Shown piece after piece: positions 23,044-32,607 of a DNA stretch of 64,000 nucleotides (within the stretch, counting starts at the first letter, position 1; every line of letters starts with the position of its first letter). Origin of the DNA: Morganella morganii. GTDB taxonomy: Bacteria; Pseudomonadota; Gammaproteobacteria; Enterobacterales; Enterobacteriaceae. The notes under the pieces were generated by a model. It saw only the letters and a list, made by a program, of their open reading frames with translations, was not told the DNA's origin and made no database searches. The translations under genes and the position numbers were made by a program. The stretch spans positions 2,091,382 through 2,155,381 of the forward strand of contig NZ_VKKS01000001.1 of NCBI RefSeq assembly GCF_019402645.1, in the 5' to 3' direction.

Positions 23044-23302
23044 TGTTATTCCGGTTTATAAAAAACTTACGCCGTATCAGGCGTATCAATACTTAGCGTT
23101 ATCTGTATCAAACTTTACAGGCCAATACCGTTTTGCTGTAAACAAAGGCTTGACGTTACCCTCTAATTCAATAGAGTATAAATAATGTACAACGTAACCA
23201 ATATATCCGTGTTCCGTTGATACTTCATTACTGAGTATTATGGATCATATGGTGCATTGTGCAGCATTTTTCAATCGTTTGACAGATGAGGGTTGTAACA
23301 GT
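23044..23302. promoter_or_regulatory. clpS-cspD divergent promoter region
   Basis: A 259-base divergent spacer. A TATAAA-like element stands at about 23176-23182 in the plus direction, but no well-spaced -35 was found. The plus-strand 5' leader of cspD is over 60 bases. No operator could be assigned. Confidence 0.35.
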
Positions 23303-23533
23303 ATGGAAACAGGTACTGTTAAGTGGTTCAACAACGCCAAGGGTTTCGGGTTTATCTGCCCGTCGGATGGTGGTGACGATATTTTCGTACACTATTCGAC
23401 GATACAGATGGACGGCTACCGCACGCTGAAGGCGGGTCAGAAAGTGAATTATGACACCATTCAGGGACCAAAAGGGCATCACGTCAGTGTGATTATTCCG
23501 GTTACTGAAGATGACGACACCGCAGCGCCGTAA
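23303..23533 (+). CDS. cspD: Cold-shock-like protein CspD
   Basis: CspD is a stationary-phase single-stranded nucleic-acid-binding protein that inhibits replication when abundant. The 76-residue product has RNP1 (KGFGFICP) and RNP2 (DIFVHYS), which mark the cold-shock domain. The start [17 protein letters not shown] aligns with E. coli CspD. An upstream in-frame ATG at 23240 would add 21 residues with no homology. It is divergent from clpS. Confidence 0.96.
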   Translation: METGTVKWFNNAKGFGFICPSDGGDDIFVHYSTIQMDGYRTLKAGQKVNYDTIQGPKGHHVSVIIPVTEDDDTAAP

Positions 23534-23618
23534 CACTGTATTTAACAAAATTATGCGGATCGTCGCGGTAATGTCAATCGTCATTCCGCGACGTATTCGT
23601 ATTTCAGACCGTACGAGG

Positions 23619-25565
23619 CTATTCCCGGGCCAGAGCATCGATAGGATCAAGTTTAGCCGCATTTCTGGCAGGCAGAAAACCGAAGATGATCCCGATTGCT
23701 GTCGAGCAGAGCACCGCGCTGACAATCGCCGCCGGACGGAAGACAAATTCCCAGTCCGGCAGTGCCATTTTGGCGGCAAAGGCAATGGAGTAAGAGAGCC
23801 CCAGGCCGATAGCCCCGCCCATCAGACACACCAGCACCGCCTCGATCAAAAACTGCTGCATCACATCCCCCGCGCGTGCGCCGACTGCCATACGGATGCC
23901 GATTTCGCGGGTGCGTTCAGTGACACTAACCAGCATGATATTCATCACACCGATACCGCCCACCACCAGTGAAATCACCGCCACCAGCGTCAGAAAGAGC
24001 TGCATGGTGGTCGTGGTTTTATCCACGGTTTTCACAATGCTGTCGAGGTTGTAGGTGAAGGTGTCTTTTTTACCGTGACGCAGCGTCATCAGCCGTACCA
24101 GCTGCTCTTCCGCATTTTTGGTATTATAACCGTCACGGATACGCACGGAGATCATATCCAGATAATTACGCTGCATCAGCCGCCCGGTCAGCGTGGTGTA
24201 CGGCATCCAGACCTGTAAGGTTTTCGAGTTGCCGAACATGGATTTACGATCCGCAATCACGCCGACCACCGTTGCAGGCATATTACCCACCAGCAGCATT
24301 TCCCCGACCACATTGTTCTGATGCGGAAAGAGTTTGCGTTTGGTATTCATATCGATGATGACAACCTGAGAACGGCGCTCATACATCTCCGGAGAGAACG
24401 CGCGACCTTCGCCGAAACGCATGTCATACACGGAGAAAAAGTCCGGCCCGATCCCGGTAACGCGGGCAGCAGAGTCAAGATTGCCACGGCGCAGACGTGC
24501 GCCATTCTCAATTTCCGCCGAAGCGGCATAAACATACGGCTGCTGACGGATCACATCCACATCACCGGGTTTCAGAGATTGCTGATCCTGTCCCGGATCA
24601 CTGCCGAAATCCTTGCCGGGATAGACAAAAATGGTGTTTGTCCCGATGGATTTGATATCAGACAGCACCAGAGCTTTGGCGGCATCACCAATCACCAGAA
24701 TCGTCACCACGGACGCAATCCCGATAATAATGCCCAGCATGGTGAGCAGTGTCCGCATCTTATTAACCACCATTGCCCGCCACGCCATCAGCAGCGCTTC
24801 ATTAAAACGGCCGAGGAAACGACTGAATGCACTGCTTTTCAGCGGTGGTTTTGCGGTCAGTGCTTTGGCCTGCGGATTTGTTACCGACCCGCTGTCGCTG
24901 AGGATGTGCCCGTCTTTGATTTCAATGATCCGCGCGGCCTGTGCGGCAATGGACGGATCATGGGTTACGATAATAACGGTATGCCCCTGCTCACAAAGCT
25001 GACGCAGAATCGCCATCACCTCTTTGCCTGACTGACTGTCAAGCGCCCCGGTCGGTTCATCCGCGAGGATCACTTCCCCGCCGTTCATCAGGGCCCTGGC
25101 GATACTGACACGCTGCTGCTGCCCGCCGGAGAGCTGTCCCGGCCGGTAAATCAGCCGTTCCCCCAGCCCCAGGCGCTGTAACAGTTCCGCTGCCCGTTCG
25201 CGGCGCTCACGGGCGCTCAGTCCGGCATAAATGGCCGGCATTTCCACATTTTGTTCTGCACTGAGGTGGGATAACAGATGGTATCGCTGGAAAATAAAGC
25301 CGAAATGCTCACGCCGCAGTGCCGCCAGCTCATCGCCGCTCAGCTCTGCGGTATTTTTTCCGGCGACAAAATAGTGCCCGTCACTCGGGGTGTCCAGGCA
25401 ACCGAGAATATTCATCAGCGTGGATTTACCGGAGCCGGACTGACCGATAATCGCCACCATTTCACCGGCACGGATAGTCAGTGAGACATCATCCAGCACA
25501 GTGACACTGCTGTCGCCGGAAGGATAACGGCGGTAAATATTCCTCAATTCTAATAATGCGCTCAT
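23619..25565 (-). CDS. macB: Macrolide/toxin export ABC transporter MacB
   Basis: MacB is the inner-membrane ATPase/permease of the MacAB-TolC tripartite pump for macrolides and secreted virulence peptides or haem precursors. The product is 648 residues: ABC domain with Walker A GQSGSGKS at residues 41-48, signature [16 protein letters not shown] and Walker B VILADEPTGALD. One membrane helix follows near residue 270, then a periplasmic domain, then three C-terminal helices (LFLTLVAVISLVVGGIGVMN and after). The ATG follows the macA stop by three bases. Confidence 0.97.
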   Translation of the reverse strand: MSALLELRNIYRRYPSGDSSVTVLDDVSLTIRAGEMVAIIGQSGSGKSTLMNILGCLDTPSDGHYFVAGKNTAELSGDELAALRREHFGFIFQRYHLLSHLSAEQNVEMPAIYAGLSARERRERAAELLQRLGLGERLIYRPGQLSGGQQQRVSIARALMNGGEVILADEPTGALDSQSGKEVMAILRQLCEQGHTVIIVTHDPSIAAQAARIIEIKDGHILSDSGSVTNPQAKALTAKPPLKSSAFSRFLGRFNEALLMAWRAMVVNKMRTLLTMLGIIIGIASVVTILVIGDAAKALVLSDIKSIGTNTIFVYPGKDFGSDPGQDQQSLKPGDVDVIRQQPYVYAASAEIENGARLRRGNLDSAARVTGIGPDFFSVYDMRFGEGRAFSPEMYERRSQVVIIDMNTKRKLFPHQNNVVGEMLLVGNMPATVVGVIADRKSMFGNSKTLQVWMPYTTLTGRLMQRNYLDMISVRIRDGYNTKNAEEQLVRLMTLRHGKKDTFTYNLDSIVKTVDKTTTTMQLFLTLVAVISLVVGGIGVMNIMLVSVTERTREIGIRMAVGARAGDVMQQFLIEAVLVCLMGGAIGLGLSYSIAFAAKMALPDWEFVFRPAAIVSAVLCSTAIGIIFGFLPARNAAKLDPIDALARE

Positions 25566-25568
25566 GAA

Positions 25569-26678
25569 TTACCCTGCTGTGCCGTCATCAATACCGGTCA
25601 CCACTTTCTCATGCTCCGCCAGGCCTTTTACCACCTCGGCTTCCACATCATTACGGGTGCCGAGTGTCACCTGACGGGTTTCCGGCTGACCATCCACCAG
25701 CACCTGCACTTCATATCCGGTCGGGGAAATCTCTTTACCCAGTGCCGCCAGCGGGATTTTCAGTACGTTTTCGCGGTTTTCCAGCGCGATGGTGACCTGT
25801 GCGGTCATATCCAGTTTCAGCACATGCTGCGGGTTCGGCACTTCAAACCGGGCGTAATAGAAAATCGCATCATTGATTTTCTGCGGTTTCGGCAGGATAT
25901 CGGTGATCACGCCGCTGAAAGATTTATCCGGCGCGCCCAGCACACTGAAGGTGGCTTTCTGACCCGGTTTCAGATACACCACATCCGCCTCGGAGACTTC
26001 AGCATTCACCAGCATGGTGTCGAGATCCGCCAGGGAGAGAATGGTCGGTGCCTGCTGCATAGCAATCACCGTCTGTCCCTGCAATGTTTTCAGCTCCGTC
26101 ACCACACCGTCCATCGGCGCGCGGATATTGGTGTACTGCAAATCATTGCGGGCGGTATCCAGGGTAGCCTGGTTACGTGCCACCTGAGCTTTGTAGGTGT
26201 CAATCGCCGCGCGCTGCACATCCATATTACGCCGTGCCTCATCCACATCCTGCTTTGAAATAACCTGTGTTTTTGACAGCGACAGCCGCCGCTGATAGGT
26301 CGCCTGTGCGAAGGCATACTCGGCCTCTGCCTGCTTCAGCCGTGCTTTGATTTCACTGACGGTCTGCTCGGCCTCGATCACCACGTTTTGTGCTTTGACC
26401 GGGTCGATTACCGCCAGCAGATCCCCTTTCTTAACAAAATCCCCCTCTTTGACATTCAGGGTCTGCAACTGCCCGTTGACCTGTGCGCCGACATCCACCT
26501 TCTGCAATGCATCCAGTTTGCCGGTGGCCATCACTTTCTTTTCCAGTGTGCCGCGTTGTACATCCGCCGTCATATAGCTGACCGGTGCATCTTCACGGGT
26601 AAAAAACCAGAAACCGCCGGCGATCAGAATAATCAGAATGCCGGCGGTCAGTAATCTTTTCTTTGAAACTGCTTTCAT
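25569..26678 (-). CDS. macA: Macrolide efflux periplasmic adaptor MacA
   Basis: MacA links MacB to TolC. The product is 369 residues with an N-terminal membrane anchor (KKRLLTAGILIILIAGGFWFF), a lipoyl-like segment (ATGKLDALQKVDVGAQVNGQ), a periplasmic alpha-hairpin (EIKARLKQAEAEYAFAQATYQRR) and the beta-barrel region (DAIFYYARFEVPNP). An in-frame GTG two codons upstream (26684) has an equally good ribosome site, so the exact start is uncertain by two residues. It is tightly coupled to macB and stands eight bases after ybjD ends if the GTG is used. Confidence 0.96.
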   Translation of the reverse strand: MKAVSKKRLLTAGILIILIAGGFWFFTREDAPVSYMTADVQRGTLEKKVMATGKLDALQKVDVGAQVNGQLQTLNVKEGDFVKKGDLLAVIDPVKAQNVVIEAEQTVSEIKARLKQAEAEYAFAQATYQRRLSLSKTQVISKQDVDEARRNMDVQRAAIDTYKAQVARNQATLDTARNDLQYTNIRAPMDGVVTELKTLQGQTVIAMQQAPTILSLADLDTMLVNAEVSEADVVYLKPGQKATFSVLGAPDKSFSGVITDILPKPQKINDAIFYYARFEVPNPQHVLKLDMTAQVTIALENRENVLKIPLAALGKEISPTGYEVQVLVDGQPETRQVTLGTRNDVEAEVVKGLAEHEKVVTGIDDGTAG

Positions 26679-26692
26679 TGACACCTTTTTCC

Positions 26693-28375
26693 TCAGTTAG
26701 CGCGCCCTCTGGCGAGCCATGCCACGCGGGAGAACATCCGGCGCAGCAACAGCGGGATAGAATCCACACCCCGGCGCGCGGCATTGTTGGCAATCGCAAT
26801 CGCCAGATCCGGTTTCGAGGTGCGGTGAATCGCTTTGGTAATAACCCGGCGGGCCGGCATTTTAATATTCTCCGGAATATCCGCGATCTGGTGATACAGC
26901 CGGCTGAACCCTTCGCGATATAAAAAATGCTCCATATCCGGCGCGGGCAGACGGGTCAGCCGGTCCTGCTCCACATCATTGAGCCCCGATGAGAAATGCG
27001 TGGCGGTGGCCGCGTATTTCTTACCGGCTTCATCGCCGTCAACCAAAGTATGCCATTCTATACCCATTTTGTTGGCAAACTTTAACAAAGGTTTAAGACC
27101 GCACTGGGCAAACTCAATCACCTTGATACCTTCCGTCTCAAAATAGTAATTACACTGTTTTGCCAGATCGTTCATCAGCCAGATTTCCGTTTCACCCTCC
27201 ACCAGCAGCCAGCAGCGGGCAAACAGCGAGGACGGGCGGTTAAAGCGGATATGGAATGAGATACGCCGCAGTTCTTCCGGCGACAGATGATTTTCCTCCA
27301 GCCGGTAAGCGGCAACGCGGGTGGATTCCCGTACCAGGCGGCAGATATCATGAATAGGCACCAGCGAGAGCAGTTCGCCGGAATTGGTGGTGGTAATACG
27401 CTGTAAAGAAAACAGACTGAGCAGCCCCCACGCCACCGACAACATTATCGGATGCAGGCGGGTTTCCGGATCTTCCACAATAATAATCGGGCGGGCATAC
27501 GGGTCGAGTTTCAGTCCGCTGTTGGACTGGAGCAGCGCGGCAAACATCCCGAGAATAATCAGCCGCACATTACGCTGATTGGGCCCGGCCACCACGCGGT
27601 TAATCCCTTCCAGCGCCTGCCATGCCCGCTGGCGCGGTTCAATGTTCAGCTGCCGTGCCTTACGGCGATCCAGCAGATACTCCCCCTGTTCGGCAAAGTA
27701 GTGACTGAGCAGTTGTTTCATGGCTTCCAGGCCATCCTGCAAATCATTATTGGAGAGTGTCTGCGGATTACTGACCAGGGCGCGGGTCAGATCCGCCATC
27801 CGGTCATTAAACGCTTCTGTCTGCATGCGGAGATCACACTCCTCTTCCTCACACTCAGGCATACTTTTTTTCAGGCCGCGCATAAAGCGGGCATCACGCA
27901 GGCGCAGCACCGGATAAAGGCGGATAATCTCACGGATAAACTTATCGGCTTCCTCCGGCAGCAGCGGCTCACCGGCCTCATCCAGAAATGTGCGCTGGCT
28001 GGTAATGGTATTATCATCCGCCAGATCCGCACTGACACGGTAGTTGATCCGCAGATACTCATCCCCGTTGGTGCGCCACAGCGGCGCCAGTTCACGGAAA
28101 CGACGGGAACGGGAACGCCCGGGACGGGTTTCCCGGAATATCAGAACAATCTGTAAGTGCCGGACAGGCCCTGACTCACTGCCGGCGGCATGATAAAAAT
28201 CACTCAGGACAAATTTTGCATTCAGTGCCTGCGGCGACAATGTCAGTGTCAGCGCATCCAGCAGGCTGGATTTTCCCCAGGCATTTTCACCGATCAATAC
28301 CGTATTGCCGGTCAGTGGTAATGACAGGCGGTTAATACCGCGAAAACCCAGAATTTCCACTCTTTCCAGAATCAT
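26693..28375 (-). CDS. ybjD: OLD-family ATPase/TOPRIM nuclease-like protein YbjD
   Basis: The 560-residue protein has the SMC/RecF-like ATPase N-terminus (MILERVEILGFRGINRLSL; Walker A GENAWGKSS at residues 29-37), a middle region with IEPRQRAWQALEGINRVV, and a D-loop/Walker B region IIIVEDPETRLHPIM. The C-terminal TOPRIM domain has LVEGETEIWL near residue 393 and HTLVDGDEAGKK. This architecture matches E. coli YbjD (552 residues), a class 1 OLD-type putative endonuclease. Some OLD relatives take part in phage defence, but this is a conserved chromosomal gene whose role is not established. It lies just upstream of macAB on the same strand. Confidence 0.93.
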   Translation of the reverse strand: MILERVEILGFRGINRLSLPLTGNTVLIGENAWGKSSLLDALTLTLSPQALNAKFVLSDFYHAAGSESGPVRHLQIVLIFRETRPGRSRSRRFRELAPLWRTNGDEYLRINYRVSADLADDNTITSQRTFLDEAGEPLLPEEADKFIREIIRLYPVLRLRDARFMRGLKKSMPECEEEECDLRMQTEAFNDRMADLTRALVSNPQTLSNNDLQDGLEAMKQLLSHYFAEQGEYLLDRRKARQLNIEPRQRAWQALEGINRVVAGPNQRNVRLIILGMFAALLQSNSGLKLDPYARPIIIVEDPETRLHPIMLSVAWGLLSLFSLQRITTTNSGELLSLVPIHDICRLVRESTRVAAYRLEENHLSPEELRRISFHIRFNRPSSLFARCWLLVEGETEIWLMNDLAKQCNYYFETEGIKVIEFAQCGLKPLLKFANKMGIEWHTLVDGDEAGKKYAATATHFSSGLNDVEQDRLTRLPAPDMEHFLYREGFSRLYHQIADIPENIKMPARRVITKAIHRTSKPDLAIAIANNAARRGVDSIPLLLRRMFSRVAWLARGRAN

Positions 28376-28610
28376 AGTTCCCTCACTGTTTGCCGGATAT
28401 CGCCTGTGTTATGACAATACTGTCACATTAATGATCACAATAAAGTATTATCACAATGTAATAAATAAAAACGGTTTTGACTTATACTAAACATGAAAAC
28501 AGAGGGATACGTAGCAATTCTGGTGAGATTGCCGCTATAATCGTCTGCTTTTTAAGCAGACACTGACACGAACACAAGAAAGACGGCATTATTTTACGGA
28601 AACGACACAC
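28376..28610 (+). promoter_or_regulatory. ybjD-lysO divergent spacer with leader hairpin
   Basis: A 235-base AT-rich divergent region. At 28543-28561 a perfect hairpin (GTCTGC, loop, GCAGAC) lies 50 bases before lysO in the mRNA leader, without a following T run. In E. coli lysO is controlled by ArgP and lysine. I compared the leader mentally with the lysine riboswitch and saw no convincing match. Confidence 0.35.
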
Positions 28611-29510
28611 ATGTATTCAGGGTTATTAATTATTCTTGCACCGCTTATCGCGGGTTATCTCATCCCGGTCAGCAGCACGGCACTGAAAAAAATAATCGGC
28701 CGCGGCCTGAGTGCAATGGTGTATGTGATTCTGTTTCTGATGGGGATCAGTCTGGCGCTGGTGGAAAACCTCGGGGCGAATTTACTGGTGATTGTGCAGT
28801 ACACGCTGACATTTTCCGTGGTGGTGCTGGGCTGTAACCTCGCCGGACTGTTTTTATACGGTAAAAAATACCCGTGGCAGGTACCGTCCCATAAACAGCA
28901 AAAACCCCCTTCACGCCTGCATATGGTGCTGGAATCCCTGCAATTGTGCGGCGTGCTGCTGGTTGGCTTTGCCACCGGGCTATTCGGCTGGTCATTTCTC
29001 TCCTTTGCCGGGCATGCCAGCGAGTATGCCCTGATTTTCCTGCTGTTCCTGGTCGGGATCCAGCTGCGTAACAGCGGTATGACGCTGCGTCAGATCCTGA
29101 TTAACCGCCGCGGCATGCTGGTTTCCCTGATTGTTGTGGTCACTTCACTGCTCGGCGGCGCACTCGCGGCACTGATTGCCGGGCTGCCGGTCAAAACAGG
29201 GATGGCACTCTCTTCCGGCTTCGGCTGGTATTCGCTGTCCGGAATTCTGCTGACGGACGCATTCGGCCCGGTACTCGGCAGTGTCGGCTTCTTTAATGAC
29301 CTGGCGCGGGAGATTGCCGCAATTATGCTGATCCCGCTGCTGATCAACCGCCACCGCGCAGCCGCTCTCGGCCTCGGCGGTGCCACCACGATGGACTTTA
29401 CCCTGCCGGTATTGCAACGCAGCGGAGGTGTATCTATTGTCCCGGCCGCGATTGTACACGGCTTTATCCTCAGTCTGTTTGCGCCGGTGCTGATAGCCCT
29501 GTTTACCTGA
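28611..29510 (+). CDS. lysO: L-lysine exporter LysO
   Basis: LysO (YbjE) exports lysine and the toxic analogue thialysine across the inner membrane. The product is 299 residues, the E. coli length, with about eight membrane helices. Conserved stretches include LILAPLIAGYLIPVSS, VLFLMGISLALVENL, FLLFLVGIQLRNSGMTLRQI, LSSGFGWYSLSGILLTDAFGPV, SVGFFNDLAREIAAIMLIPLL and TTMDFTLPVLQRSGG. The ATG follows a weak purine-rich leader. ybjT begins 13 bases downstream. Confidence 0.96.
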   Translation: MYSGLLIILAPLIAGYLIPVSSTALKKIIGRGLSAMVYVILFLMGISLALVENLGANLLVIVQYTLTFSVVVLGCNLAGLFLYGKKYPWQVPSHKQQKPPSRLHMVLESLQLCGVLLVGFATGLFGWSFLSFAGHASEYALIFLLFLVGIQLRNSGMTLRQILINRRGMLVSLIVVVTSLLGGALAALIAGLPVKTGMALSSGFGWYSLSGILLTDAFGPVLGSVGFFNDLAREIAAIMLIPLLINRHRAAALGLGGATTMDFTLPVLQRSGGVSIVPAAIVHGFILSLFAPVLIALFT

Positions 29511-29523
29511 AGAGTGAAAACAT

Positions 29524-30972
29524 ATGTCACAACAACGGATTTTAGTGCTGGGTGCCAGCGGTTATGTCGGACAAAATCTTATCCCGCAACTGATTGCCGC
29601 CGGTCATCAAGTAACCGCCGCCGCCCGCCGGGTGGAGTGGATGCAGGCACAGGGCTGGGAAAATACCCGCTGCTGCTATGCGGATCTGTATGATAAATCC
29701 ACCCTGGAAACGCTTTTTCAGGACATCGATGTGCTGTATTACCTCGTCCACAGTATGACAGATGAGGATAATTTACTGGCACGGGAACGCCTTGCGGCAG
29801 AAAACGTGCAGGAGATACTGAATAAATCCGCTGTGCGGGAAGTGATTTACCTGAGCGCCATACAGCACAAAGACAGTGATTCCCCGCATCTCGCCGCCCG
29901 CAGACTGACCGGTGAAATTCTCGCGGACAGCCGTGTACCGGTCACGGAGATCCGCGCTGCCATTATTGTCGGGCCGGGCTCCGCGGCGTTTGAGATCATG
30001 CGGGACATGGTATACAACCTGCCGCTCCTGACCCCGCCACGCTGGGCGCGCTCAAAATCCTCGCCGGTGGCACTGGAAAATCTGCTTAATTACCTGACCG
30101 GCCTGCTCTCTCACCCTGCAACCGGAAACCGCCGCTTTGATGCCACGGGGCCGGATTACCTCAGCTATCTGGAAATGTTCCGCCATTTTATTACCATCAG
30201 CGGCAAAAAGCGGCTGATGATCCCGCTGCCTATTCCGCTGCGGCTGATTTCAGTGCACTTTCTGCGCCTGATCACCACGGTGCCGGAAGGTATCGCCAAG
30301 GAGCTGATTATGGGACTGAAATATGATCTGCCCGGCGACGGAAAACAGCTTCAGGCACTGATCCCGCAGACGCTGCTCAGTTTTGATGATGCTGTGCGCA
30401 AGACCCTTAAAGATGAAGCGGATGCCGTGGATAATGAGGACTGGGGTTATGACCCGGAAGTCCGCGCCCGCTGGCGTCCGGGCTTCGGTTTTTATCCCAA
30501 ACAGGCCGGTTTTACCCTGAACACCTCCGCCTCCGCCGAAGCGCTGTGGCATGTTGTACAGCAGATTGGCGGTAAAGAAGGATATTTCTGCGCCAATATT
30601 CTGTGGTCTGTCCGCGCCCGGCTGGATGATCTTTGCGGTAATAAAATCACTTACGGCCGCCCTGATCGCGATACCCTGGAATTGGGGGATAAAATCGACG
30701 GCTGGAAAGTAATCACCCTCAAACCCCGGCAGCAGCTCTCCCTGCTGTTCGGTATGAAAGCCCCCGGACTGGGACGGCTGACTTTTACCATCCGCGACCA
30801 CGGCCATCAGCGGGAGCTGGATGTCCGCGCCTGGTGGCATCCTGCCGGATTCAGCGGGCTGCTTTACTGGTTCGCCATGATGCCCGCTCATTTATTCATC
30901 TTTAAAGGCATGGCGAAAACCATTGTCAAACGAGCCTCAGCATACGTCCTCCCGGCATCTGAGAAGACATAA
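29524..30972 (+). CDS. ybjT: NAD(P)-binding SDR-family protein YbjT with C-terminal DUF2867
   Basis: The 482-residue product begins with a Rossmann fold (RILVLGASGYVGQNLIPQL, GxxGxxG at about residues 10-15), then DVLYYLVHSM, REVIYLSAIQ, and a TEIRAAIIVGPGSAAFEIM stretch typical of atypical short-chain dehydrogenases. The C-terminal ~170 residues (EALWHVVQQIGGKEGYFCAN, RQLSLLFGMKAPGLGRLTF) form a DUF2867/START-like domain. The substrate is unknown. It lies 13 bases downstream of lysO, suggesting co-transcription. Confidence 0.92.
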   Translation: MSQQRILVLGASGYVGQNLIPQLIAAGHQVTAAARRVEWMQAQGWENTRCCYADLYDKSTLETLFQDIDVLYYLVHSMTDEDNLLARERLAAENVQEILNKSAVREVIYLSAIQHKDSDSPHLAARRLTGEILADSRVPVTEIRAAIIVGPGSAAFEIMRDMVYNLPLLTPPRWARSKSSPVALENLLNYLTGLLSHPATGNRRFDATGPDYLSYLEMFRHFITISGKKRLMIPLPIPLRLISVHFLRLITTVPEGIAKELIMGLKYDLPGDGKQLQALIPQTLLSFDDAVRKTLKDEADAVDNEDWGYDPEVRARWRPGFGFYPKQAGFTLNTSASAEALWHVVQQIGGKEGYFCANILWSVRARLDDLCGNKITYGRPDRDTLELGDKIDGWKVITLKPRQQLSLLFGMKAPGLGRLTFTIRDHGHQRELDVRAWWHPAGFSGLLYWFAMMPAHLFIFKGMAKTIVKRASAYVLPASEKT

Positions 30973-31026
30973 CCACTCAGTAAAAGTTATTATCTTGCTT
31001 TTTTAGTAATTTTTTATGCAGAAATA

Positions 31027-31065
31027 ATTGCATATTTATTCTTATGGCGTTAATATTCACTCAAC
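31027..31065 (+). promoter_or_regulatory. Tandem ARG boxes (predicted ArgR operator) before artP
   Basis: Two 18-base ARG-box-like palindromes stand at 31027-31044 (core TGCAT-ATTT-ATTCT) and 31048-31065 (core TTAAT-ATTC-ACTCA), separated by exactly three bases. That is the spacing that ArgR hexamers require. Each differs from the consensus TGAAT-N4-ATTCA at two positions. ArgR repression of the art genes is known in E. coli. The boxes end 25 bases before the artP start. Confidence 0.75.
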
Positions 31066-31090
31066 GTCACTGAGTATGCAGATTTATAGC

Positions 31091-31819
31091 ATGAGTATTC
31101 AATTAAAAAACATCAATTGCTTTTACGGACAGCATCAGGCGCTGTTTGACATCAACCTGGAATGTGGTGCAGGTGAAACCATGGTACTGCTCGGGCCGAG
31201 TGGTGCAGGTAAGAGTTCACTGCTGCGGGCACTGAATCTGCTTGAAATGCCGCGTTCCGGCGAGCTGACCATTGCGGGTCACCATTTTGATTTTACCTCC
31301 GCGCCATCTGCCGGAGAAATCCGTTCCCTGCGTCAGAACGTCGGTATGGTATTCCAGCAGTATAACCTGTGGCCGCATCTGACCGTCATGGACAACCTGA
31401 CAGAAGCCCCGATCCGGGTACTGGGTCTGACAAAAGAAGCCGCTCAGGCAAAAGCTGAAAAGCTGCTGGCACGTCTGCGTCTGACCGATTTTGCCGGCCG
31501 CTTCCCTCTGCATTTATCCGGCGGCCAGCAGCAGCGTGTGGCCATTGCCCGCGCCCTGATGATGGAACCGCAGGTGCTGTTATTCGATGAGCCGACCGCG
31601 GCACTGGACCCGGAGATTACCTCTCAGGTTGTCGATATTATTAAAGAGCTGTCGCAAACCGGGATTACCCAGGTCATTGTGACTCACGAAGTGGATATTG
31701 CCCGTAAAACCGCCAGTAAAGTGGTGTATATGGAAAACGGCCGCATCGTGGAACAGGGCAGCGCACAATGTTTTATCACACCGCAGACAGAGGCATTTGC
31801 CGGTTATCTGTCACACTGA
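31091..31819 (+). CDS. artP: Arginine ABC transporter ATPase ArtP
   Basis: ArtP powers the periplasmic-binding-protein-dependent arginine importer. The product is 242 residues from [20 protein letters not shown], which aligns with E. coli ArtP. The open frame extends 21 codons further upstream, but that part overlaps the ARG boxes. Walker A is GPSGAGKSS at about residues 35-43, the Q-loop is [15 protein letters not shown], the signature is [16 protein letters not shown] and Walker B is [14 protein letters not shown]. It heads the artPIQM operon. Confidence 0.97.
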   Translation: MSIQLKNINCFYGQHQALFDINLECGAGETMVLLGPSGAGKSSLLRALNLLEMPRSGELTIAGHHFDFTSAPSAGEIRSLRQNVGMVFQQYNLWPHLTVMDNLTEAPIRVLGLTKEAAQAKAEKLLARLRLTDFAGRFPLHLSGGQQQRVAIARALMMEPQVLLFDEPTAALDPEITSQVVDIIKELSQTGITQVIVTHEVDIARKTASKVVYMENGRIVEQGSAQCFITPQTEAFAGYLSH

Positions 31820-31857
31820 TTATCTTCTGCCACTGAACAATAAAATAGGATGTTGCT

Positions 31858-32592
31858 ATGAAAAAACTGGTTATTGCCGCATTAATCGGCGCGTTTGCTT
31901 TCTCCGCAGCGGCGGCAGAAAAAGAAAAAATCCGTTTTGCAACAGAAGCGAGCTATGCCCCCTTTGAAACCGTGAATGAGAAAAACGAAATCGTCGGTTT
32001 TGATGTGGATCTGGCTCAGGCCATGTGTGCAAAAATCAACGCGGAATGCACCTTTACCAACCAGGCCTTTGACAGCCTGATCCCGAGCCTGAAATACAAG
32101 CGTTTTGATGCGCTGATGGCAGGAATTGACGTGACTCCGGAGCGCCTGAAACAGGTTGATTTCACCAATACTTATTATGATAACTCTGCTGTTTTCGTTG
32201 CAGTTGCGGGCAAATTTGATAGCATTGACGGCCTCAAAGGGAAACAGATTGGTATTCAGAACGGCACCACCCATCAGAAATACCTGATGGAGCAATATAA
32301 GGACATGAAAATTGTCCCTTATGACAGCTACCAGAACGCCGTACTGGATCTGAAAAATGGCCGTATTGAAGCCGTCTTCGGTGATACAGCTGTTATCAAT
32401 GAATGGCTGAAAAGCAACGATAATCTGAAAACCGTGGGTGAGCGTGTCACCGACCCGGCCTACTTCGGCACCGGTCTTGCCATTGCTGTCCGTAAAGGCA
32501 ACAGTGAGCTGAAAGACAAACTCAACAAGGCGCTTGATGAGGTCAAAGCGGACGGTACGTACGACACCCTCTACAAGAAATGGTTTGAGTAA
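31858..32592 (+). CDS. artI: Arginine-binding periplasmic protein ArtI/ArtJ
   Basis: This is the solute-binding component of the arginine importer, 244 residues. It has a signal peptide (MKKLVIAALIGAFAFSAAAA) followed by the type II binding-protein fold: KIRFATEASYAPFETVNEKN, VGFDVDLAQAMCAKI, FDALMAGIDVTPERLKQVDF, IGIQNGTTHQKYL and DTLYKKWF. It resembles E. coli ArtI and ArtJ about equally; the position right after artP is that of artI. Only one binding protein is present here, whereas E. coli also has a separate artJ. Confidence 0.93.
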   Translation: MKKLVIAALIGAFAFSAAAAEKEKIRFATEASYAPFETVNEKNEIVGFDVDLAQAMCAKINAECTFTNQAFDSLIPSLKYKRFDALMAGIDVTPERLKQVDFTNTYYDNSAVFVAVAGKFDSIDGLKGKQIGIQNGTTHQKYLMEQYKDMKIVPYDSYQNAVLDLKNGRIEAVFGDTAVINEWLKSNDNLKTVGERVTDPAYFGTGLAIAVRKGNSELKDKLNKALDEVKADGTYDTLYKKWFE

Positions 32593-32607
32593 TTACGTAA
32601 AAAATTA

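Noticed and set aside
26693-28375. ybjD as part of a phage-defence island
   Set aside because: OLD-family nucleases occur in defence systems, but this gene is a conserved housekeeping neighbour of macAB with no partner helicase or other defence gene nearby.
28376-28610. Possible lysine riboswitch before lysO
   Set aside because: Only one simple hairpin at 28543-28561 is visible; the multi-helix L-box core could not be recognised and there is no expression-platform terminator.
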